From NCBI GenBank assembly GCA_011523825.1, contig WTFX01000009.1:228420-292419 (forward strand): a stretch of 64,000 nucleotides of DNA. The letters are read 5' to 3'. Source of the stretch: Microthrixaceae bacterium (GTDB taxonomy: Bacteria; Actinomycetota; Acidimicrobiia; Acidimicrobiales; Poriferisodalaceae). The notes under the pieces are model-generated. The model made no database searches, was not told where the DNA came from, and saw only the letters and a list, made by a program, of their open reading frames with translations. Made by a program: the position numbers and the translations under genes. Below are positions 32,679 through 45,300 of this stretch, one piece after another. The first letter of the stretch is position 1. Each line of letters starts with the position of its first letter.

Positions 32679-34838
32679 ATGGCGAAGCGGCGCCGGCTCG
32701 CCGGCATGGCGGTGGCGTGTGCGGTGACGGCGGGATCCCTGGCGTTCGCGGTGCCGCCGGCCGGCGCACAGACCGCGGAGCTGGCCCCGAGTGTGATCGT
32801 CGTGGAGGGCCGGGGTTTCGGGCATGGCAACGGGCTCAGCCAGTGGGGTGCGCTGGGCTATGCCGTCGACCATCGCTGGACCAGCGACCAGATCGTCGAG
32901 CACTACTACAGCAACACCACCCGGTCCTCCGCGAGCAATCCCGACGTCTGGGTGCATCTCACCGGCAACGACCGCAACGACCTGCTGGTCACGTCGGCCT
33001 CGGCGTTCACCGTGGCAGACCAGCAGTTCGACGGCGGTGACGTCGTGCGGATCGGCGTCAGCGCCGGCGATTTCTGGGTGCGCTCAAGCGCCGGCTGCGG
33101 ACGTCGTGGCGACCTCGCCGCCGATGGGCTCTCCGCGTCGAGCCGCCGCGGCGATCGGTACATCGAAGCTGTCCCGTCGAACAGCGACTACGCCGTGGAT
33201 GACCAGTCGCAGCTCTTGGTGATGATCTACTGCGACAGCCGGGACCCAGCGGTGGAGTCGAGGCGGACCGCCTACCGGGGCACCCTCGGCGTGGTGGACC
33301 AGAACGGCCCGTTCTCGTTCAACCGCGTCCCGCTGGAGCAGTACCTGCGCGGCGTCGTGCCCCGCGAGAGCATTCCCGAGTGGGGCGCGGCGGGCGGCGG
33401 GCGTGGCATCGCCGCGCTCGAAGCGCAGGCCATCGCGGCACGCTCATATGTGCTCTCGCTGGCAGCCTCGCGTGCGCGCAGCGGAAGCCAGGGGAGGTTC
33501 ACCGACACCTGTGACTGGTGGAACTGTCAGGTGTACGGCGGCGCTGCCCGCGACGGGAACGCGCTCGATCACGGAACCCGGTACATCCACACCAACACCG
33601 CAATCCGGAACACGGCGGGCCATGTTCGCGTCCATGACGATGGATCGATTGCCTTCGCTGAGTTTCACGCGTCGAGCGGCGGCTGGACGGCCGGGCTCGA
33701 CGAGGGCTCCCGATTCCCTGGCGTTCAGGATCTCGGCGACTCGACGGCCGGCAATTCCAACCATGCATGGGAGTTCCGCATCAGCAGATCAGACATCGAG
33801 GCGGCCTATCCGAGCATCGGCAGCCTCGTCTGCATCCAGATCACCCACCGCAATGGCAATGGGGCGTGGGGAGGGCGGACCCGCGGCATGCGCATCGTGG
33901 GAACCGACGGCGTCGAGGACTTCGAGGGGCACTCCGGCGTCGAGAACGGTCAGTGGAACCGGTGGGCACGCGATCCGTTCCGCAAGAGATTCTCCCTGCG
34001 GTCGGATTGGTACCGCTTCCCGCAGTTCCCCGACGGCCAGCCCTGCGAGCGGCCTGCTTCAGGCACCCCGGATCCGCCGGCAGAAACAGACGGCCCCGGC
34101 TTATGGGTGCTGAAGTCCGACGGCACTGTCATCGCCGACGGGACAGCGGAGCACCTCGGCAACGGGACGCTGCGGTCGTCATCTGATCGATTCACGGCCA
34201 TGGCTGCGCATCCGGATGGTGACGGCTACTGGCTCGCGAGCTCCGGCGGCGAGGTCCAATCCTTCGGCGACGCCACCTATCACGGGAACGCCGTCGGTGC
34301 CGGAGGGGCCGAGTTTGTGGTGGCGATGGCTGCGCATCCGGATGGGAACGGTTACTGGCTCGCGACCAGCCAGGGCAACGTGTTCGCCTTCGGAACTGCC
34401 GGGCACTGGGGCGCCATAGCGCATCTCTGGCTGGCTGCTGAGGTCGTCGACATCGAGGCCTCGCCGACTGGCGACGGTTACTGGCTGGCGCTCGACGATG
34501 GGCGCGTGCTGGCATTTGGCGACGCACGCGATCTCGGATGCGGACCGCTGCTGCGCTCTGGCATGGCCGGCATCGGTCTCGCAGCCTCACCGGACGGCGG
34601 GGGCTACTGGCTCGCAGGCGCCGATACAGCAGTGCATGCCATCGGCGCGGCAAACCACCATGGCGATCGCGCCGACCGCCAGAACCGGCTGCGCGCCGTC
34701 GGGTTTGCTGCTACGGCCACCGGCAACGGCTACTGGCTGGTGTGGAGCGACGGCACCAGCTTCAACTACGGGGACGCGCCCGACTACCGCACCTCTCGTG
34801 CCGGATTCGGCGTCGTCGCTGCCGAATCCGTGCGCTGA
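32679..34838 (+). CDS. Secreted SpoIID/LytB-domain protein with C-terminal GYWL propeller repeats
   Basis: 719 aa from ATG 32679. A clean signal peptide (KRRRLAGMAVACAV..., cleavage near AGAQ) follows, then a SpoIID-type domain with GRGFGHGNGLSQWGA, VPLEQYLRGVVPRES and ALEAQAIAARSYVL. About 115 C-terminal-half residues lead to six repeats of roughly 40 aa with GYWL...DG.V..FGDA, probably a beta-propeller. SpoIID-like proteins act on peptidoglycan; propellers mediate surface binding. The frame is open back to GTG 32520 overlapping gmd. ATG 32679 was chosen for its GAGG site and correctly placed signal peptide. Confidence 0.87.
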   Translation: MAKRRRLAGMAVACAVTAGSLAFAVPPAGAQTAELAPSVIVVEGRGFGHGNGLSQWGALGYAVDHRWTSDQIVEHYYSNTTRSSASNPDVWVHLTGNDRNDLLVTSASAFTVADQQFDGGDVVRIGVSAGDFWVRSSAGCGRRGDLAADGLSASSRRGDRYIEAVPSNSDYAVDDQSQLLVMIYCDSRDPAVESRRTAYRGTLGVVDQNGPFSFNRVPLEQYLRGVVPRESIPEWGAAGGGRGIAALEAQAIAARSYVLSLAASRARSGSQGRFTDTCDWWNCQVYGGAARDGNALDHGTRYIHTNTAIRNTAGHVRVHDDGSIAFAEFHASSGGWTAGLDEGSRFPGVQDLGDSTAGNSNHAWEFRISRSDIEAAYPSIGSLVCIQITHRNGNGAWGGRTRGMRIVGTDGVEDFEGHSGVENGQWNRWARDPFRKRFSLRSDWYRFPQFPDGQPCERPASGTPDPPAETDGPGLWVLKSDGTVIADGTAEHLGNGTLRSSSDRFTAMAAHPDGDGYWLASSGGEVQSFGDATYHGNAVGAGGAEFVVAMAAHPDGNGYWLATSQGNVFAFGTAGHWGAIAHLWLAAEVVDIEASPTGDGYWLALDDGRVLAFGDARDLGCGPLLRSGMAGIGLAASPDGGGYWLAGADTAVHAIGAANHHGDRADRQNRLRAVGFAATATGNGYWLVWSDGTSFNYGDAPDYRTSRAGFGVVAAESVR

Positions 34839-34864
34839 GAGACTGAGCGCGGAGTGAGCTGGCC

Positions 34865-37800
34865 GTGAGTTCGCCAACCTCGGAGGAGCTGCGGCCGTCC
34901 GCTGAGGCGGAACCAGCCGTTCCGGCGCCTCCGCCTGCGGTTGCTGCCATCGTCACGACGGGCTCACAGTGGTCCGATACCGAATTCACCCTGCGGGCAC
35001 TCGCCGCCCAGGACTACCCGCGGCTCGCGGTGCTGGTGCTGTGCGATGCCGAAGGGGAGCAGGGGCTTCGGGTCCGAGAGCTGCTTCCCACCGCCGCTGT
35101 TGCGGATCCCGTGTCGTCTCGTAGAAGTCGAGGCAGCGGGAGGCAGCGCGGGCGGATGGGCGCTGTCAACAACCGGGGAGCATCGCTGGTCCGGGGAGCC
35201 GACTACCTCCTCTTCCTGTCCGATCGCGTCGCGCTGGCATCCGATGCCATCAGCATTCTCGTCGACGATGCCGAGAACGTCCCGGGCCGGATCGTCGGTG
35301 TCGCCGGTCCCAAGCTGCTCGACGCCAGCGACGGTCTGACGCTGCGCGATCTTGGCGGCACCGCTGACCGCCTCGGGGTCCGGATTCCCGTCGCCGGTCA
35401 GGACGAACTCGACCAAGAACAGCACGATGAGGCCCGCGATCTGTTCGTGGCTCCCACCGAGGCGATGCTGGTGCGGGAGGACATCTTCCGCATCGTCGGC
35501 GGCTTCGATCCGGCGCTCGAAGGCGACGGCGCTGTTGTCGACCTCTGCTGGCGAATCCAGCTCTCAGGTGCGCGGGTCCGGGTGGTGCCGTCTGCAACCG
35601 GGACGGTGCAGTCAGATGCAGCGCCGGCCGCTCACGGGCCCTCGGCGCGCCAGCATGAGCATCGAGCCCGGCTGCGCACCATGGCGAAGTGCTACGGGTG
35701 GGTGCACCTGCTGCCTGCCGTGATTCTTGCGGCAGTGCTGGCTGCGGGTGAGGTGGTGCTGGCCGCGCTGCGTGGGCGGTTCGCCCAAGCCTCGGACGTG
35801 GCACTGGCATGGCTGTGGAACGCCCGCCACCTCGGCGGCACGTTCGCCCTACGCGGCGCTGCTAAGCGCTACCGGCGGGTGCGAGATGCCGATCTGCGCC
35901 GATTGCAGCAGGGCGGTTCGGTACGTGTCGCCGACTGGTTCCGCTATCGCCTGAGTCCAGAAGGCGGACTGGCGGCACGGACCACGATCGACGAGAGCAT
36001 CCTGGGCACTTGGCGACGCAATGCGCACCGGACGGTGTGGGTGGTCTGGCTGGGGGTGCTCGGGCTGATCGCCTTCGGCTCGCGCCACCTGCTAACGGGC
36101 GGCGTCGGGGCATACGGCCAGTTCGCACACTTCCCCGACGTCGGCACGATGCTCGGGGCGTACCTGGACGGCTGGCGCGACAGCGGGGTCGGTGCAGCCG
36201 GGATCGGCCCTCCCGCGATGGGCCTGCTAGGCCTCGCTGGCGCTCTGCTGCTTGGCGGTGTCGGGCTCTTGAGGAACATCGCTATCTGGGGCCTAGTGCT
36301 CGCGGGCCCCGTCGGCATGTGGCGGTTGTGCGCCACCGGTTCGAGTGAAGACGGGCCGAGCCGCAATGGCCGGCTGGTTGCCCTCGTGCTGTACGCCGTG
36401 TGCCCGTTGCCGTACAACGCGCTGGCGGCCGGCCGCTGGGATGTACTGCTGGCATACGGAACTGCACCTGCGATTGTGCTGCTCACCAGCCGCCTGATGG
36501 GCACGTCGGCTGCTCGACCGCCACGTGACGGATCTCGGCGCGGCACTGCTGCCAGAGTGGCATCGCTCGCTTTGCTGCTTGCTGTGGCGGCAGCGTTCGA
36601 GCCGTTCATAGTCGTGCTGGCCGCCGTCGCGGGGGTGGCGCTCACGCTTGTCGAACTGGTGCGTCGCGCGCCACGCCGCGAGCCGCTCGGTGCGCCGATT
36701 GCGGGGTTGCTGCGAGTCGCGTTGGCTGTGGCGCTTGCAGGTGCGGCTCATCTTCCCTGGCTGCTCGAGTTCGGTTCATTGCGCGCCTACGTTGATGTCT
36801 CGCTCGGCAGCCGCACCTCGTCGACGCCTTCGTCGCTGGGGGAGCTGCTGCGGTTCCAGACCGGTCCGCTTGGTGATCTGCCGCTCAGCTGGGGTTTGCT
36901 GGCTGCTGCCGCAGTGCCGCTTCTGGTCGGCAGCGGAGGCCGGCTGTGGTTGGCCGTGCGTGGCTGGCTGGTAGCGCTGGCCGGCTTCGCGCTCGCCTGG
37001 GTCATAGCGGCCGGCTGGGCGGAGGATCTGATCAGCGGCGCGACGCCCGGGCTCTCACTCGCCGAAGTATCTCTGGCGTTCGGGGCCGTCGGACTGTGTT
37101 GGGCCGCCGCAGCAGGACCTGCAGCCCTAGCGGTCGCCGACGGAGACGCGCCACCTCGGTTCCGCAGTGCCATGGTCTTGCTGAGCGGCATTGCGGTGGG
37201 TGCCATGGTGCTCCCGACTGCGTGGGCGTCGATCGACGGCGATTGGTCGGCGCCGAGCTTCGATCACCGGGTGCCGCTCGGGCTGGTCGATGACCGGGAC
37301 GTCGGACCCGACTACCGGGTGCTCTGGCTCGGCGCCCCCGAGGTCTTGCCGTTGCGCGGCTCCGACCTCGGCGTGGAGGGACTCGCCATGGGGATGTCGG
37401 TGCGGGGGTATCCCGACATCCGGCACTCGTGGGCCACGCCGCAAGCACCCGGCGATGAACGCCTGGCTAACGCCGTACGGGTGGGGCTGGCGGGCGACAC
37501 GCTGCGATTAGGGCGGTTGCTGGGTTCATTCGGCGTCAGGTATGTCGTGGTAGTGGAACGCTCTGGACCGTCATACACCGACGGTTGGGATCGACCGGTG
37601 TCCGCGGCGGTCTCCGAAGCGCTCGCCTCGCAGATCGATCTGCGCCCGCTGGCAGCAGATCCCTCGGTGCAAGTGTTCCGCAACGAGGCGTGGTGGTCGT
37701 CGCGGTCACAGTTCTCCCAGCCGATTCCGGCTGGTTTCGCCGCTGACCCAGTGGATCTCGTCGTGAGCGACTTGACCGACGGCATCGGCGTGCTCACCGA

Positions 37801-38176
37801 CTACCGGTCGGCTACTAGTCAGTTCGGACCGGTGGGTGCCGGCACCGTGCTGGTCGCTGACTCCTACGATCCGGGCTGGCGACTTCACATCGACAATGCG
37901 GACAATGCAGGCGCTGCAGCAGTTGAGCCGGCACCGGCGTTGGGCTGGGCGATGCGATTCGATCCGCCCCAAGCCGGCCCGGCTGAGCTGCGCTTCGAGC
38001 GGTCGGCCGTCGTGTTCGAACGGATCGTTGCGCAGGTGCTGATGTGGCTGGCGCTGATCTGGGTGGCGATCGGCCAGCCCACGCCCCTCGCCGACCGACT
38101 CGCTGCGCTTGTGAGACGAGCAGCGCGGGGGTCGAAGCAGCATGGTGTCGTCGGCGCTACGGCGGTGGACCAATGA
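34865..38176 (+). CDS. Very large membrane glycosyltransferase (GT2-like head, multi-helix body)
   Basis: 1103 aa. The first 250 residues resemble a GT-A/GT2 domain: an opening strand AAIVTTGSQW, the RMGAVNNRGASLVRGADYLLFLSDRV region replacing a DXD context, and a GGFDPALEGDGAVVDLCWRIQLSGARVRVVP acceptor region. After that come about 12-14 transmembrane helices with periplasmic loops. The last 350 residues are largely outside. A similar layout is known in actinobacterial wall-polymer glycosyltransferases. The metal-binding DXD is not obvious (FLSD), so donor binding may differ. It sits between SpoIID-like and DUF5719 secreted-protein genes. Confidence 0.75.
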   Translation: MSSPTSEELRPSAEAEPAVPAPPPAVAAIVTTGSQWSDTEFTLRALAAQDYPRLAVLVLCDAEGEQGLRVRELLPTAAVADPVSSRRSRGSGRQRGRMGAVNNRGASLVRGADYLLFLSDRVALASDAISILVDDAENVPGRIVGVAGPKLLDASDGLTLRDLGGTADRLGVRIPVAGQDELDQEQHDEARDLFVAPTEAMLVREDIFRIVGGFDPALEGDGAVVDLCWRIQLSGARVRVVPSATGTVQSDAAPAAHGPSARQHEHRARLRTMAKCYGWVHLLPAVILAAVLAAGEVVLAALRGRFAQASDVALAWLWNARHLGGTFALRGAAKRYRRVRDADLRRLQQGGSVRVADWFRYRLSPEGGLAARTTIDESILGTWRRNAHRTVWVVWLGVLGLIAFGSRHLLTGGVGAYGQFAHFPDVGTMLGAYLDGWRDSGVGAAGIGPPAMGLLGLAGALLLGGVGLLRNIAIWGLVLAGPVGMWRLCATGSSEDGPSRNGRLVALVLYAVCPLPYNALAAGRWDVLLAYGTAPAIVLLTSRLMGTSAARPPRDGSRRGTAARVASLALLLAVAAAFEPFIVVLAAVAGVALTLVELVRRAPRREPLGAPIAGLLRVALAVALAGAAHLPWLLEFGSLRAYVDVSLGSRTSSTPSSLGELLRFQTGPLGDLPLSWGLLAAAAVPLLVGSGGRLWLAVRGWLVALAGFALAWVIAAGWAEDLISGATPGLSLAEVSLAFGAVGLCWAAAAGPAALAVADGDAPPRFRSAMVLLSGIAVGAMVLPTAWASIDGDWSAPSFDHRVPLGLVDDRDVGPDYRVLWLGAPEVLPLRGSDLGVEGLAMGMSVRGYPDIRHSWATPQAPGDERLANAVRVGLAGDTLRLGRLLGSFGVRYVVVVERSGPSYTDGWDRPVSAAVSEALASQIDLRPLAADPSVQVFRNEAWWSSRSQFSQPIPAGFAADPVDLVVSDLTDGIGVLTDYRSATSQFGPVGAGTVLVADSYDPGWRLHIDNADNAGAAAVEPAPALGWAMRFDPPQAGPAELRFERSAVVFERIVAQVLMWLALIWVAIGQPTPLADRLAALVRRAARGSKQHGVVGATAVDQ

Positions 38177-38186
38177 GGGCAGCGCG

Positions 38187-39866
38187 GTGAGTGTGGTCCG
38201 GTGGCTGCCCCGGCTGCTGATTCCGCTGGCGCTGGCGACGGCGCTGGTCATCGACGCGCGCCACGACCGGGCACCGGCCTCTGCTGCGGTCGAAGGTCCG
38301 CAGGCTCAGGCGCAGGTCGCCGTGCCGCCGCCCGATGCGCTGACATCGAGTTGGTTCTGCCCCCTTGTGGGCCTGCGAGGACCTGTCCCGGGCTTCGGCG
38401 AGGTCACCACAGAGGTGCTGCTCACGAACATGACCGCCGAGGTGGCATCGGCGTCGGTCGAGTTCCGGGGACGCACAACGGGTCGGCAGTATGTGATGGC
38501 CGACGTTGCGCCCTACAGCACTGGGGTGGTCACGACATCTGACTACGTGCGTGACGAGGTCACCGGAGCGCTGGTGGAGGCTTCGTCGGGCGGGCTGGCC
38601 GTGACGCGCAGGTTCGTCTCTCCGCTCGGGATCGACGAAGCTCGCTGCTCAAGCGTGCTGGCTTCGGATTGGTACGTGCCCGTCGGCGATACGCAGGCCG
38701 ACGCACTGGCCGTGCTGGCCATCATGAATCCATTGCCACGCGATGCGATCGTCGACGTCACGTTCGCCTCGGAAGCAGAATTCGGTCCGTTCGTGGCACC
38801 GGCGCTGACCGGGGTCGTGGTGCCGGCGTGGAGCACCGTCGCCGTCAATATCGGCGAGCACGCGCGCCGGCGAGACGTCGTGGCGGCGTCGGTGCGGGCC
38901 CGTGCCGGCCGCATCGCAGTGGACTCTCTCGTGGCCTACGACGGGAGCGTCGGTCGCCGCGGCCTCGCTGCGGAATTGGCCTCGGTGGCCACCGGCGAGC
39001 GCTGGCTCGTTCCGGTCGCCGGCATCGACGATGACACCCAGATCTGGGTGCGGATCTTCAACCCTTCCGACGACGTGGCGGAGGTCGCTGCGTCGGTGGT
39101 ATCCGACGACCCGCTCGGTGACCGTCTGGCCTTTGCCGTGGCATCGCACGACATCGTGGAGTTGAAAGTCGAGCCGCCTGGTGAGCTGACTCCTGGGCTG
39201 GACACGCTCCTCGCTGCTCCCGGACTCCCCTTCGGGGTGTCCGTCGTCTCGCAGAACGACGTTCCGCTCGTCGTGTGGGCAGAGGTGCTGGTCGGCAGCG
39301 CGGCGAGTCCGCTCACCGACATCAGGACCGATTCGGATCTCGCCTCCGCCGTTGCGGAGCAGGAAGCCGAATCAGTCACCGTGGTTGCCCAAACCGGCGG
39401 CGCAACCGACGACGCTGCGCCCGACAGCGTTGACGGGGCCGTCGACGAACCGTCAGTCGAGGTCCTCCCGCCGGTGCTGCGGGTGCAGTCGGGATTGGCT
39501 TTCGTGCCGGGTGTCCTCCAGACGGGCGACCGGTGGCTGGTCGTCATTGCGCCGCAGTCCGGTGGCGAGGCGTTCCTGACGATCATGACCGACTCGTTCG
39601 CGGCCGGCGACGCCGGCGCTCAGGCTGACGTCGCTGAAGCAGCTCCCGCGAACAGCGATCGTCGCCCAGTCCAACGCGTCCGGGTCGGAACGCTCAGCGG
39701 CGAGACGGTCGCCGTCATTGACGTGCCGGAATCGGGTGTCATCACTCACCGTTTGGCCAGCGGCACAGCCCGACTCCTGGTGTCCGATACGCCGTTCGCA
39801 GTGCTGCTGTGGCAGGCTCGAGTCTCCGATGCAGGCCTGAGTGTGGCGCATCCGGTGGCCTGGTGA
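38187..39866 (+). CDS. DUF5719-type exported protein
   Basis: 559 aa from GTG 38187. One N-terminal membrane/signal segment (LPRLLIPLALATALVI) precedes an extracytoplasmic, beta-rich region. The region has two similar halves with WFCP, DWYVPVG and RWLVPVAG, each resembling Ig-like or jelly-roll strands, and a Asp/Glu-rich linker around residues 420-450. I match it to DUF5719 from general layout and context next to a large glycosyltransferase; no function is established. ATG 38142 is also in frame but would overlap the upstream gene by 35 nt. GAGGG precedes the chosen GTG. Confidence 0.7.
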   Translation: MSVVRWLPRLLIPLALATALVIDARHDRAPASAAVEGPQAQAQVAVPPPDALTSSWFCPLVGLRGPVPGFGEVTTEVLLTNMTAEVASASVEFRGRTTGRQYVMADVAPYSTGVVTTSDYVRDEVTGALVEASSGGLAVTRRFVSPLGIDEARCSSVLASDWYVPVGDTQADALAVLAIMNPLPRDAIVDVTFASEAEFGPFVAPALTGVVVPAWSTVAVNIGEHARRRDVVAASVRARAGRIAVDSLVAYDGSVGRRGLAAELASVATGERWLVPVAGIDDDTQIWVRIFNPSDDVAEVAASVVSDDPLGDRLAFAVASHDIVELKVEPPGELTPGLDTLLAAPGLPFGVSVVSQNDVPLVVWAEVLVGSAASPLTDIRTDSDLASAVAEQEAESVTVVAQTGGATDDAAPDSVDGAVDEPSVEVLPPVLRVQSGLAFVPGVLQTGDRWLVVIAPQSGGEAFLTIMTDSFAAGDAGAQADVAEAAPANSDRRPVQRVRVGTLSGETVAVIDVPESGVITHRLASGTARLLVSDTPFAVLLWQARVSDAGLSVAHPVAW

Positions 39867-39873
39867 GCAGTTG

Positions 39874-40289
39874 ATGGAGCGTTTGGCCATTGCAGCAATC
39901 CTCATCGTGATCGCGATCGCGGCCGCGTCGCTCGTCCAGCGCCGCCGCAGTGCATCGGCCACGGTGGTGCCGCGATCGGAACTGCCCCCTGCCGTCGATC
40001 TTGTGGGGGTCGGCGTCCCGGACGGCCCGGCCCTGGTGGTCTTCACCGAAGAAACCTGTCGCACCTGTCAAGCGGCTCTCGCCGTGGTGCGGGGTCCCGC
40101 CGGTGCTGGGCTGCCCGTCGCCGAAGTGCCGTTCGGCGTCGAGCGGGAACTGCATCGCCAGCACGGCATCGACACGGTGCCGACGACGGTGGTGGCCGAT
40201 GCCGACGGCCGTGTGGTGGATGGCTGGGTCGGCAGCGTCGATCTGTCCGGCCTGGCCGCGGCCCTCGCGCAGGTCGCGCCCCGCGCCGA

Positions 40290-40293
<4 letters not shown>
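39874..40293 (+). CDS. Membrane-anchored thioredoxin-like protein
   Basis: 139 aa. An N-terminal transmembrane helix (LAIAAILIVIAIAAASLV) anchors a thioredoxin fold with active site FTEETCRTCQAAL and a cis-Pro in GIDTVPTTVVAD. Its outward-facing domain suggests redox work on exported proteins. It has both catalytic cysteines, in contrast to the UGA-containing thioredoxin-like gene at 1.1-1.7 kb. It starts 7 nt after the DUF5719 gene and so is probably co-transcribed. Its stop codon overlaps the convergent ftsH stop by 4 nt. Confidence 0.85.
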
Positions 40294-42224
<1,931 letters not shown>

Positions 42225-42230
42225 GGGTTC

Positions 42231-42236
42231 ATGCTA
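42231..42236 (-). promoter_or_regulatory. -10 box, leaderless promoter of ftsH
   Basis: TAGCAT on the minus strand, exactly 6 nt, then ATG 42224. It abuts repeat copy B. Confidence 0.5.
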
Positions 42237-42240
42237 AGAG

Positions 42241-42310
42241 GCTGAGCCGCTATGCGGCGATGCCGTGGCCCGAGCGGCCCGTGAGCGCAGCGAACAAGGG
42301 CGGGGAACAC
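42241..42310 (+). repeat. Dispersed GC-rich repeat, copy B
   Basis: Starts GCTGAGCCGCTATGCGGCG, contains the core GCCGTGGCCCGAGCGGCCC and ends AGCGAACAAGGGCGGGGAA. It occupies the divergent gap between ftsH and the membrane glycosyltransferase, directly next to the ftsH -10 box. It is nearly alignable end to end with copy C. Confidence 0.7.
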
Positions 42311-42373
42311 GGGGCTTGGCAGTCGCCGGACCCCTGTTGGGCGGCCCGTGTCGTTGCCCCACCGCTCGGCCTC

Positions 42374-42379
42374 TAGCCT
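42374..42379 (+). promoter_or_regulatory. -10 box, leaderless promoter of the GT-C/GT2 fusion gene
   Basis: TAGCCT, exactly 6 nt, then GTG 42386. The hexamer and spacing are identical to the secA promoter. Confidence 0.5.
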
Positions 42380-42385
42380 GCGCGG

Positions 42386-45300
42386 GTGGCCGCACTGACC
42401 ACGCGCCCCCCCTCTGCGGGGTCGGTGCTGCGAGCGTGGGTCGAGGCTGCGGTGGTCGTGGCGAGCTGCGTGGCAGTGGTGGCGTGGCTCGACCCGGGCG
42501 GCATCGTGTCGGCGTCGACGCCGACCGGCGGCGACATGGGCGCTCACGTCTGGGGCCCGGCGTTTCTGCGCGAAGAACTGCTGCCGGCCGGCTCGCTGCG
42601 CGGCTGGTCGCCGGAGTGGTACGCGGGCATGCCGGCGATGCAGTTCTACATGGTGCTGCCGTACCTCATGATCGTGGCAGCGGATCTGGTGCTGCCCTAC
42701 GGCGTGGCGTTCAAGCTGGTGGCGATCAGCGGCGTGGCCTCGATGCCGGCAGCTGCGTGGCTCATGGCCCGGCTGGCTGGGTGGGCGCAATCGCTGCGGA
42801 TGCTGCTGCCTGTTGCGCTGCTGCTGTTCGTCTTCGACGTCAACTTCACGATCTACGGCGGGAATGCGGCCTCGACGCTGGCGGGAGAATTCGCGTTCTC
42901 GATAGCGCTGTCGGCGACGCTCGTGTACCTGGGCATGCTCTGGCGCTCGCTGGAGCGGGGGACCGGGCGCGCACGGGCGAGCCTGGTGCTGGCATTCGTC
43001 GCCTTGTGCCATCCGATCCCGCTGGCGTTCGCAGTCGCCGCCAGCATCCTGATGGTGGCGGTGCGCGGCCTCCATGCGCTGCCTGATCGCATTGGCCCCC
43101 TCCGGTCGCTGGGCGCAGCCATCGCGGCAATCGTGCTGTGGGCCGCCGTCTGGAATCTTGCCGATTCTCCGCTGGCTCGTCTGGCCGTGCCAGCTGGTGC
43201 CGTTGCGGCGCTCGTGGTGATGGAGTGGCGCCGGTCGTGGCACGCGCTGGTCATCGGCATCATCGGCGGCGCGCTGTCGGCGTTCTGGACGGTGCCGTTC
43301 GTCGCCCGGCGGGCCTACCTCAACGACATGGGCTGGGAACGGCTCACGCAGGTCCGGGAGCACCTGTTCTTCACCGACGAGATCGGCGGCGACGGGGCGC
43401 ATCACAGCATCACCTGGCTGCTCGTGCTGGCAGGCGTCGGCGCCGTCGTCGGCCTCGCACGCTGGCACCGCCCGGCGCTGATGTGGACGTTCATCGCCTT
43501 CACGATGGCCATGGGGTTTGTCCACTGGCCTCAGCACCGGCTGTGGAACGCACGCATCCTGCCCTTTTGGTACTTGGCGGTGTACGTGTTGGCGGCGATG
43601 GGCCTGTGGCTCATCGTTGACGCACTGACCCGCCGCAACCCCCCGGCTGCCGGAACCCCGGATGCGGGCTCTCCGGCTGCCGGTATCCCGGCCTCTGGGG
43701 GGCGGGCACCGGTGGCGCTCGGAGATGGCGTGTTGCCGTGGGTCCGGGTATTCGTGCCGGTTGCCGCGCTGGTCGCTGCGGCAGGCCTGCTGTCACTCCA
43801 ACTGGGCAATGCACCCGGTGCGAGGCTCAATGCCGACGGCGCCTATCGCTGGGGCCCGTTCACGGTGTCCGCAGAGGACCGCAATTTCGTTTCCGGCTGG
43901 GCCCGCTGGAATTTCCGCGGCTACGAGGGCCGCCCGGCGTATCGGGAGTACCACGAATTCGTGACCGCGATGAGCGACATCGGCAAGACGCCTGCATACG
44001 GATGCGGGCGCTTGCTGTGGGAGTACGACCGCGACATCGTGGGCGCGTACGGCACGCCCATGGCCCCGATGCTGCTGCCGCACTGGACAGATGACTGCAT
44101 CGCTTCCATGGAAGGTCTCTACTTCGAGTCGTCGCCCACGGTGCCGTTCCACTTCCTCATGCAGTCGGAGCTGTCGGCGTCGCCATCGCGTCCGATGCGC
44201 GGCCTTCCCTACAGCGCTCTGAACTTCGATTTGGGCGTTTCGCACCTGCAGATGTCGGGTGTGCGCTACTACGCAGCGTTCAGCACCGAAGCGACCGCAG
44301 CAGCCCAAGACGCTGCTGACCTGCAGCACATTGCCTCGGCGGGGCCGTGGTCGATCTACCTGGTCGCCGACAGCGATCTGGTCTCACCGCTGCCGTTCGA
44401 GCCCGCCGTGGCCGAAAATGTGTCGCACGCTGGGCGAGCGTGGACCGATCCGGCTGCCATCTGGTGGAACGACCCGGCGGCGTGGGCTGTGCCGATCGCC
44501 GCGGACGGGCCGGAGCACTGGTCGAGGGTGTCGCTGCTCGCACCTCCCAACCCAGACGGCGCGCCGCCTGCGTCGTTGACTCGGTTCAGCGCGGCACCCC
44601 GGCGCGCCCTGCCACCGGTTCAGATCAGCAACGTCGAGGCGGGAAGGGACTGGCTGTCGTTCTCCGTCGATCGGCCCGGCATTCCGGTGCTGGTGAAGGT
44701 GTCGTATTTCCCGAATTGGTCCGTGCGCGGTGCTGAGGGTCCGCACCGGGTGACACCCAACTGGATGGTGGTGATCCCCACCGATGAGCGAGTCGAGCTG
44801 GCCTATGGCGCGACCGCAGTGGAGTACCTCGCCTGGCTGACAACGCTGCTCGGCGCGGCAGCGCTCGCGCTCGTGGCCGTGCGACCCCCGGTGCGTTTCG
44901 ATCGCCGCCGACCCGAGATTGATGCCCGGATCCCAGCGGCCGGCGAATGGCCGCCCACCGGAATTGCGCCAGCGGTCTCGATCGTGCTGCCGGCATATCA
45001 AGCAGCGCATCTCGTCGGCGCCGCAGTCACAGAGATCAGCGCGGCTCTGGACGGCCACGAAGCCTTGGATGGCCCGCTCGAGATCGTGGTGGTCGATGAC
45101 GGCTCGACCGATGGCACAGCAGAGGCGGCCCGGCGGGCCGGGGCCGATGTGGTCGTGTCGCTGGAGGCCAACCGGGGCAAGGGTGCAGCGGTGCGCGTGG
45201 GGATGCTGGCAGCGAGCGGCCGTCTGCGCCTGTTCACCGATGTCGATCTCGCCTACCCGCCCGGGCAGCTCACCTCGCTCATCGATGCGCTCCGTGACGG

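Noticed and set aside
32663..32690. Possible fourth full copy of the dispersed repeat at the SpoIID-like gene start
   Set aside because: Only the first part (GCTGAGCCG then GGCGAAGC) matches; the core GCCGTGGCCCGAGCGG is missing, so chance similarity cannot be excluded.
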